DNA of 30,013 bases, taken from assembly GCA_002382045.1 (NCBI GenBank), contig DFZJ01000059.1, positions 1 through 30,013 of the forward strand. The letters are read 5' to 3'. Below are positions 24,634 through 30,013 of the stretch, piece after piece. Source of the DNA: Syntrophaceae bacterium UBA4059 (GTDB lineage: Bacteria > Desulfobacterota > Syntrophia > Syntrophales > Smithellaceae). Under the pieces are notes generated by a model. It ran no database searches and was not told the DNA's origin. It was given only the letters and a program-made list of their open reading frames with translations. A program made the translations under genes and the position numbers. Positions within the stretch are counted from its first letter, which is position 1; every line of letters begins with the position of its first letter.

Positions 24634-25896
24634 TTACGCTTTTTTAGGATCACTCGTTTCCTCGTCTAAAAGCCTGATGGCTTCTTCAATCCATTCCGTG
24701 CCCGTCTTTTCGCCGACACCGGGAATTGCGGAAAGGGCTTCCGGTTCCATGGCCGCCAGCATCGCGATACTTTTAATGCCCTGATCAAAGAGCTTTTCAG
24801 CCATCGCCGGCCCGATGCCGGGAATGTTGGTCAATGCCTTCTGGGCGTCGTCGTCCTTTTCAGCGGCCATGGTTTCGCTCTTCACATCGATTTTCCAACC
24901 GGTCAGTTTCACCGCCAGACGGACGTTTTGACCATTTTTCCCGATCGCCAGCGACAACTGGTCATCAGGAACAATCACCGTCATGGCCCGGTTTTCCTCA
25001 TCAACAAAGACCCGGTTGACCTTGGCGGGAGACAGAGCGCTGGACACAAACTTGGCCGCGTCCTCCGTATAGGGAATAATATCAATTTTTTCGCCGCGCA
25101 GTTCCTGCACAACGCTTTGTACGCGTGTCCCGCGCATGCCGACACAGGCGCCTACCGGATCGATGTCCTTATCCTTGGCCCGCACGGCAATCTTACCGCG
25201 CTTGCCCGGCTCTCGGGCCACACTGACAATGTCAATGAGCCCTTCGGAAATTTCCGGCACTTCCATTTCAAAAAGAGCTTTCAGGAACGCAGGGTGCGTT
25301 CGCGATAAAATGATTTGCGCGCCTTTCGTATTTTTTTTCACCTCGAAGAGATAGGTCCGGATGCGTTCGCCGCGTTTGTAGGTTTCACGGTGAATCTGTT
25401 CCATCGGCGGCACGACGCCTTCGGCCCGTCCCAGATTGACGATAATGTTGCCGCCTTCAAATCGCTGAACAAAACCATTGATCAATTCGCCCTTGCGGTC
25501 TTTGTATTCGTCATAGATATTGTCACGTTCCGCGTCTTTCACGCGTTGAATAATGATTTGCTTGGCCATTTGAACGGCAATGCGGCCAAAGGAACTGGTC
25601 TCTATTTTCATCCCCAGAGAATCGCCCGGCTCCGCGCCTTCATCGAGTGTTCTTCTGGCCTCCTCTTTGGAAATCTGTGTTTCGGGATCGAGTACTTTAT
25701 CAACAACCGTTTTAAACTGGAAAACTTCAATTTCCCCGGCGTCGTCATTATAGTGGGCTTCGATATCCACATCCTGTCCCAGTTTTTTACGGGCCGCCGT
25801 CAACATGGCGGCCTCAAGGGCTTCTGTAATGATGAGCTTGTCGATACCTCTATCCTTACCCATCTGCTCGATCAGACGTTTAAGTTCTTGCAACAT
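24634..25896 (-). CDS. nusA: Transcription termination/antitermination factor NusA
   Basis: A 420-residue NusA with the N-terminal RNAP-binding domain (about 1-125), S1 domain (about 130-200, INGFVQRFEGGNIIVNLG), KH1 and KH2 (about 205-345, GACVGMRGTRVQSVVQEL and LAIGKNGQNVRLAVKLTG). One C-terminal helix-hairpin-helix module (about 360-412, NIPGIGPAMAEKLFDQGI and IPGVGEKTG) completes it. E. coli has two longer acidic repeats instead. It modulates pausing, termination and antitermination. A GGGAGG about 9 nt before the ATG gives a strong start. Confidence 0.97.
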   Translation of the reverse strand: MLQELKRLIEQMGKDRGIDKLIITEALEAAMLTAARKKLGQDVDIEAHYNDDAGEIEVFQFKTVVDKVLDPETQISKEEARRTLDEGAEPGDSLGMKIETSSFGRIAVQMAKQIIIQRVKDAERDNIYDEYKDRKGELINGFVQRFEGGNIIVNLGRAEGVVPPMEQIHRETYKRGERIRTYLFEVKKNTKGAQIILSRTHPAFLKALFEMEVPEISEGLIDIVSVAREPGKRGKIAVRAKDKDIDPVGACVGMRGTRVQSVVQELRGEKIDIIPYTEDAAKFVSSALSPAKVNRVFVDEENRAMTVIVPDDQLSLAIGKNGQNVRLAVKLTGWKIDVKSETMAAEKDDDAQKALTNIPGIGPAMAEKLFDQGIKSIAMLAAMEPEALSAIPGVGEKTGTEWIEEAIRLLDEETSDPKKA

Positions 25897-25959
25897 TTAC
25901 AAATTCCTCCCTTTTCATCTTTCGGGCTGCATCAAATTTCAGCCTGTCGGCGTTATTGA

Positions 25960-26445
25960 TCATTCTACAACCATCGCTGTTTCATCGACGAGGTTTGCTT
26001 TGGCGATTTCATTTTGGGGAATATTGAATATTTTGCCCGCCACATCGATACGGACAACCTTCCGTCCGTTTTCTTCCGCATAATTCACAAGCGTACCCTG
26101 GAAATTCCTGCTGCCGTCGATCTTGATATGGGTTCTGATTTTTACTTTGGCCCCCTGGAATTTTTCGAAATCCTGATCACGCGAGATGGGTCGGTCGAGG
26201 CCCGGCGATGAAACCTCCAGTGTATAAGGTCCGCCCGACAGGTCATGAACATCCAGAATATCGCCCAATTGATTGCTGACGGCGGTACAATCGTCCAGCG
26301 TGACGCCGCCATCTTTGTCCAGGAACAACCGAAATACCCAGCGCGAATGCATCTTCACGCATTCGACGTGAATCAGCTCCAGCCCTTCGGAAAGAGCCAC
26401 CGGCTCGGCAAACTGCCATATTTTGTCTTTTAAATCATCGGTCAT
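25960..26445 (-). CDS. rimP: Ribosome maturation factor RimP
   Basis: A 161-residue RimP with the N-terminal alpha/beta domain (GLELIHVECVKMHSRWVFRL, LDKDGGVTLDDC) and the conserved YTLEVSSPGLDRPISRDQDF motif leading into the C-terminal SH3-like domain. It acts early in 30S assembly. It opens the rimP-nusA-infB run. Its ATG lies only 16 nt downstream of the U-tract of an intrinsic terminator, and no strong Shine-Dalgarno is visible. Confidence 0.95.
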   Translation of the reverse strand: MTDDLKDKIWQFAEPVALSEGLELIHVECVKMHSRWVFRLFLDKDGGVTLDDCTAVSNQLGDILDVHDLSGGPYTLEVSSPGLDRPISRDQDFEKFQGAKVKIRTHIKIDGSRNFQGTLVNYAEENGRKVVRIDVAGKIFNIPQNEIAKANLVDETAMVVE

Positions 26446-26460
26446 ATCTATCGCTTCAGA

Positions 26461-26488
26461 AAATAAAAAAGTGGGCGAAAGCCCACTT
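26461..26488 (-). terminator. Intrinsic terminator between tRNA-Gly and rimP
   Basis: On the minus strand AAGTGGGC (26488-26481), loop TTTC, and GCCCACTT (26476-26469) form an 8-bp stem followed directly by TTTTTTATTT. It lies about 100 nt after tRNA-Gly and 16 nt before rimP. It may end the tRNA transcript, or act as an attenuator for the rimP-nusA-infB operon. Confidence 0.85.
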
Positions 26489-26591
26489 CAGCATACTACT
26501 TTCAGTGATGGTTGGAAATGCAACTACCATATACCCTGAGGCATTGCAAGCACTATTTACCGCAGCAAACAAGCGCTCTGGCAGGCTGAAA

Positions 26592-26666
26592 TGGAGCGGG
26601 CGACCGGGCTCGAACCGGCGACGTCCAGCTTGGGAAGCTGACATTCTACCACTGAATTACGCCCGC
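26592..26666 (-). tRNA. tRNA-Gly (anticodon CCC)
   Basis: The minus strand folds as a cloverleaf. The acceptor stem is GCGGGCG/CGCCCGC with encoded CCA at 26594-26592, the anticodon stem is TCAGC/GCTGG with one T-G wobble, and the loop TTCCCAA gives anticodon CCC (26634-26632). The T arm is GCCGG-TTCGAGC-CCGGT. It reads GGG codons. It lies just upstream of rimP, comparable to tRNA-fMet (metY) before rimP in E. coli. Confidence 0.95.
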
Positions 26667-26679
26667 TCACGGGGGGTGA

Positions 26680-26707
26680 CTTTTATTCAACCCGGCTTTT
26701 TTGTCAA
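26680..26707 (-). promoter_or_regulatory. Sigma-70 type promoter for tRNA-Gly
   Basis: On the minus strand a perfect TTGACA (26707-26702) is followed after 16 nt by TAAAAG (26685-26680, 4 of 6 matches). The predicted start near 26673 is only a few nt before the mature tRNA 5' end at 26666. It may also feed the rimP operon by read-through. Confidence 0.65.
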
Positions 26708-26791
26708 GGAATTTTTGCGGATAGCTGATAACAGGTTTGCCTTCCTGGTTGACAGGCGGGGATTTATTAGTTAAGAGGCGGCAAATTAGAA

Positions 26792-26844
26792 GGTTCACGG
26801 TTCACGGTTCATGGTTCATGGTTCACGGTTCACGGTTCACGGTT
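26792..26844. repeat. Heptanucleotide tandem repeat upstream of prfC
   Basis: Seven consecutive copies of GGTTCAC, with two copies carrying GGTTCAT (units 3 and 4), plus a final GGTT. The array ends 30 nt before the prfC start codon and is therefore in the leader or promoter of that gene. Period-7 arrays can change copy number by slippage. Confidence 0.95.
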
Positions 26845-26874
26845 AAAAGATAGGGCTAAAGGATAAGGGTTATT

Positions 26875-28461
26875 TTGAGCAAACAACTGCAAAAAGAAAT
26901 TGAACGCCGCCGGACCTTCGGGATCATCAGCCATCCGGATGCGGGGAAAACGACTCTGACTGAAAAGCTGCTGCTTTTCGGCGGCGCGATTCAGCTGGCC
27001 GGTGCGGTAAAAGCGCGCAAGGCCTCTAAACACGCTCTCTCCGACTGGATGTCCATTGAAAAAGAACGCGGTATCTCGGTTACTTCCTCCGTTATGAAAT
27101 TTGAATATGCCGGCTGCGACATTAACCTCCTGGACACTCCCGGCCACCAGGACTTTTCCGAAGACACGTATCGTGTGCTCACCGCAGTGGACAGCGCGTT
27201 GATGGTCATCGACGGCGCCAAAGGCGTAGAAACGCAAACACAGAAACTCATGGAAGTCTGCCGTCTGCGCAACACCCCCATCATCACTTTCATTAACAAG
27301 ATGGATCGCGACTGCCTCGCGCCGCTGGATATTCTGACGGATATTGAAGATAAACTGCAAATTGAATGTTCACCTCTGTCCTGGCCCATCGGCATGGGCA
27401 AGCGCTTCAAGGGTGTTTATAATCTTTACGATAAGACCCTGCATCTGTTCACGCCGGGAAAGGCCAGGCGCACGGAAGGCGGCGTGGTCATCCATGATCT
27501 GGCTGATCCGCTGCTGGATGAGCTGCTCGACAGCCAGGCTTCCGAATTGCGTGAGGAAATCGCCTTGCTGACCGGCGCAGCCAATGCTTTTGACATCAAG
27601 GAATTTCTAAAAGCAAGCCAGACACCGGTTTTTTTCGGCAGCGCCATCAACAATTTCGGCGTCAAAGAATTGCTGGATGCTTTTATCGAAATCGCACCGC
27701 CGCCGGTTCCCCGTCCCACAACCACACGGGTCGTCAACCCGGAGGAGGAGGACTTTTCCGGTTTTGTTTTTAAGATTCAGGCCAATATGGACCCGGCGCA
27801 TCGCGACCGCATTGCATTTATGCGAATTTGCTCCGGTAAATTCGAACGCGGTATGCGTGTGATGCAACACCGCATCGGCAAGGAAGTTTCCTTATCCAAC
27901 GCCACCATTTTTATGGCGCAGGACCGCACCAATGTCGAAGAAGCTTATCCGGGCGATATCATCGGTATCCACAACCACGGCACGATCAAAGTCGGCGATA
28001 CGTTTTCGCAGAAAGAACCGCTTAAATTTACGGGCATCCCGCATTTTGCCCCCGAACATTTCTGCCGAGTGCGGCTAAAAGACCCGCTGCGCCTGAAGCA
28101 TCTGCAGAAGGGATTGACGCAGCTTTCCGAAGAAGGCGCCATCCAGGTCTTTAAACCCCTGTGGGGATCGGATAATATTCTGGGCGCGGTGGGCTCATTG
28201 CAATTTGATGTAACCATGGCCAGGCTCAAAGACGAATACAGCGTTTATGCCGACTATGAAAAGACGGATTACGCAGCCGCCCGCTGGGTCACCTGTGATG
28301 ATCCCAGAAAAATGGAAGACTTCCAGAAAAAAAATCTGATGAATCTGGCGATGGATACGGAAGGGAATCTCGTTTATCTGGCGCTTTCCGACTGGCGGCT
28401 TTCCCACACCATGGAGGAATGGCCGCAAATGCAATTTCATAAAACAATGGAAAAAAACTGA
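26875..28461 (+). CDS. prfC: Peptide chain release factor 3
   Basis: A 528-residue translational GTPase of the normal RF3 size. The G domain has IISHPDAGKTTLTEKLL (G1, 18-34), a switch region with RGISVTSSVM, LLDTPGHQDFSEDTYR (G3, 85-100) and FINKMDRD (G4, 139-146). Domains II and III follow, with FSGFVFKIQANMDPAHRDRI in two pieces and VGSLQFDV. RF3 removes RF1/RF2 from the ribosome after peptide release. The start is TTG at 26875 behind AAGGG with about 6-nt spacing; no ATG is available near the conserved MSKQLQKEI start. The downstream kinase begins immediately at the stop codon. Confidence 0.95.
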   Translation: MSKQLQKEIERRRTFGIISHPDAGKTTLTEKLLLFGGAIQLAGAVKARKASKHALSDWMSIEKERGISVTSSVMKFEYAGCDINLLDTPGHQDFSEDTYRVLTAVDSALMVIDGAKGVETQTQKLMEVCRLRNTPIITFINKMDRDCLAPLDILTDIEDKLQIECSPLSWPIGMGKRFKGVYNLYDKTLHLFTPGKARRTEGGVVIHDLADPLLDELLDSQASELREEIALLTGAANAFDIKEFLKASQTPVFFGSAINNFGVKELLDAFIEIAPPPVPRPTTTRVVNPEEEDFSGFVFKIQANMDPAHRDRIAFMRICSGKFERGMRVMQHRIGKEVSLSNATIFMAQDRTNVEEAYPGDIIGIHNHGTIKVGDTFSQKEPLKFTGIPHFAPEHFCRVRLKDPLRLKHLQKGLTQLSEEGAIQVFKPLWGSDNILGAVGSLQFDVTMARLKDEYSVYADYEKTDYAAARWVTCDDPRKMEDFQKKNLMNLAMDTEGNLVYLALSDWRLSHTMEEWPQMQFHKTMEKN

Positions 28462-30013
28462 ATGAACCAAAAGCCTGCCAAAGCCGAACTGGAAAAAATC
28501 ATTCAAGAAATGGATCGCGATAAAAGAAACTTCGCCGAGACGGTCCTGAGGAGTGAGGAGCGCTACCGCACCATTTTTGAATACACGGGAAATGCCACCA
28601 TTCTGATTGCCGAAGATACAACCATCCTGCTGGCCAACTCTAACTTTGCCCAACTTACCGGTTACAAACGAGAGGAAATAGAAGGGACAATGAGCTGGAC
28701 CGTTTTCATTGTTCCCGAAGATCTGGCCGGGATGAAACAATATCATTTCCAGAGAAGGGAATCAAAGGATTCCGTGCCGAATTCCTATGAGTTCAGGTTA
28801 AGATCGCGGACAGGTGAAATCCGAATGATTTTCCTCACGGTGGCTTTAGTGCCGGGCACTAAAGAAAGCGTGGCTTCCTGCATGGACATCACCGATCGCG
28901 AGCAGTCCATGGAGGCATTGATCCAGAGCGAGGAGCGGTTCAGAGACATGGCCAGTCTATTGCCGGAGACAGTTTTTGAGACCGATATGTCTGGAAGATT
29001 GACTTTTGTGAATGAAACATCCTTTGAACGGTTCGGTTATACAGGGGAAGATTTCGCAAAAGGTTTAAACTTCATGGATGTCATAGCGCCCCAGGAGCAC
29101 GAACGGGCGCTGGCAAACTTCCGGAAAATTGCTCTGGGGGAACGGCTCGGTCTCAGCGAATATTTAGTCAAAACGAAGGACGGAACAACATTCCCCGCCA
29201 TGATACACAACACACGCATCTTTAAGGGTGGCCAGACCGTGGGTTCCAGGGGATTTCTTGTGGATATATCCGAAAAGAAGGTCATGGAAGAGCAACTATT
29301 ACGTGCGCAAAAGATGGAAGCCGTCGGCACGCTGGCGGGCGGTATTGCGCACGACTTCAATAATCTGCTGATGGGTATCCTCGGCAATCTCTCGATGCTG
29401 CTCATGCATCTGGATGAAACCCACCCCTTCTATGAGCGGCTCAAAACCATGGAAGAATATGTTCAACGGGGCTCTAATCTGACCCGACAGCTGCTGGGGT
29501 TTGCGCGCGGAGGCAAATACGAGGTCCGGACGACACATTTGGGCAAATTTGCGCTCCGAAGCGCGGATGTGTTCGGCAGAACCAAGAAAGATATTGCCAT
29601 CCATCATAAGACGACCGACGACCTCTGGCATGTGGATGTGGACCGCGGTCAAATGGACCAGGTCCTGCTTAATCTGTTTGTAAACGCGTGGCAGGCCATG
29701 CCGTCCGGTGGCAGTCTGTTCATTGCGCTGGAAAACGTCGAACTGAGCGCGTCAAATGTCGCCGCCTTTAACGTACGTCCGGGAAAATTTGTAAAGTTGA
29801 CGGTGACGGACACGGGAATCGGCATGGATGAGCACACCAAGTCTCATATTTTTGAACCATTTTTTTCGACCAAAGAACGCGGACACGGTACGGGCCTGGG
29901 TCTGGCTTCCGTTTACGGGATCATCAAAAACCACGGCGGATTTATTCAAGTGGAAAGTGAAAAAGGCGGCGGCACATCCTTCATTATTCATCTTCCGGCG
30001 TCGGAAAAAAAGA
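28462..30013 (+). CDS. PAS-PAS sensor histidine kinase (C-terminus cut by window edge)
   Basis: An open frame of at least 517 codons with no stop before the window ends. There is a short N-terminal coiled coil (about 1-35), PAS domain 1 (about 36-155, ERYRTIFEYTGNATILI), PAS domain 2 (about 158-275, RFRDMASLLPETVFETDMSG), and HisKA with LAGGIAHDFNNLLMGILGN (phosphoacceptor His297). HATPase_c has the N box (LLNLFVNAWQAM, Asn404), G1 DTGIGM (Asp450), FEPFFSTKE and GTGLGLASV (about 476). The sequence runs on after LPASEKK, so a receiver domain may follow. No transmembrane segment is seen, so the sensor is probably cytoplasmic. Its ATG begins directly after the prfC stop (TGAATG), without a clear ribosome-binding site. 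Confidence 0.92.
   Translation, partial: MNQKPAKAELEKIIQEMDRDKRNFAETVLRSEERYRTIFEYTGNATILIAEDTTILLANSNFAQLTGYKREEIEGTMSWTVFIVPEDLAGMKQYHFQRRESKDSVPNSYEFRLRSRTGEIRMIFLTVALVPGTKESVASCMDITDREQSMEALIQSEERFRDMASLLPETVFETDMSGRLTFVNETSFERFGYTGEDFAKGLNFMDVIAPQEHERALANFRKIALGERLGLSEYLVKTKDGTTFPAMIHNTRIFKGGQTVGSRGFLVDISEKKVMEEQLLRAQKMEAVGTLAGGIAHDFNNLLMGILGNLSMLLMHLDETHPFYERLKTMEEYVQRGSNLTRQLLGFARGGKYEVRTTHLGKFALRSADVFGRTKKDIAIHHKTTDDLWHVDVDRGQMDQVLLNLFVNAWQAMPSGGSLFIALENVELSASNVAAFNVRPGKFVKLTVTDTGIGMDEHTKSHIFEPFFSTKERGHGTGLGLASVYGIIKNHGGFIQVESEKGGGTSFIIHLPASEKK

Noticed and set aside
26505..26774. Plus-strand frame containing GRPGSNRRRPAWEADILPLNY
   Set aside because: It is the antisense translation of tRNA-Gly, another common false protein.
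26792..26844. Possible CRISPR array
   Set aside because: The repeats are contiguous 7-mers without spacers and no cas gene is present.

Overview
The window looks like chromosome of an anaerobic deltaproteobacterium, probably a Syntrophus/Smithella-type member of the Desulfobacterota. This is inferred from gene content: a DUF39 homocysteine-biosynthesis protein, a lone GcvH beside a LipM-like enzyme, a complete pilMNOPQ cluster and moderate GC. No rRNA or other taxonomic marker is present, so the placement is tentative. Almost all genes lie on the minus strand.

Layout. 1-2136: the start of an acyl-CoA synthetase (minus), the YhbY RNA-binding protein (plus) and a FabH-like ketoacyl synthase (minus). 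2137-3401: tRNA-Gln(CUG) with a clear promoter, a transposase remnant and a NYN-domain nuclease (plus). 3388-5688: rpsU, a LOG-family protein and holA, co-directional on the minus strand. 5689-6135: a non-coding gap holding an interspersed inverted repeat. 6136-15062: a long tightly packed minus-strand array reading small XRE regulator, FtsB-like protein, pilM, pilN, pilO, pilP, pilQ, a PilW-like TPR lipoprotein, a second TPR protein, an M24 aminopeptidase, gcvH and a lipM-like octanoyltransferase. 15296-16996: dut and the DUF39 protein. 17049-26666: the classical translation/RNA operon in the order tRNA-Gly, rimP, nusA, infB, rbfA, nrnA, truB, rpsO, pnp, closed by a strong terminator. 26792-30013 (plus): a heptanucleotide tandem repeat, prfC and a truncated PAS-PAS histidine kinase.

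How the genes work together. The rimP-pnp block couples ribosome maturation (RimP, RbfA, TruB, S15), transcription elongation (NusA), initiation (IF-2) and RNA/nanoRNA turnover (PNPase, NrnA). Its two RNA control points look structured: an intrinsic terminator between tRNA-Gly and rimP, and an approximately 88-nt hairpin between rpsO and pnp. The pil block encodes the inner-membrane alignment complex (PilM/N/O/P), the outer-membrane secretin (PilQ) and a probable pilotin-like lipoprotein. GcvH and the LipM-like protein form a lipoyl-carrier/ligase pair at the end of the same array.

I see no clear undescribed system such as a defence island, CRISPR array or prophage. The most interesting items are two short gene relics (amidase in the yhbY leader, transposase beside tRNA-Gln), the rpsO-pnp hairpin, the tRNA-Gly/terminator/rimP arrangement, an unusual insertion in HolA, and the heptad repeat in front of prfC.
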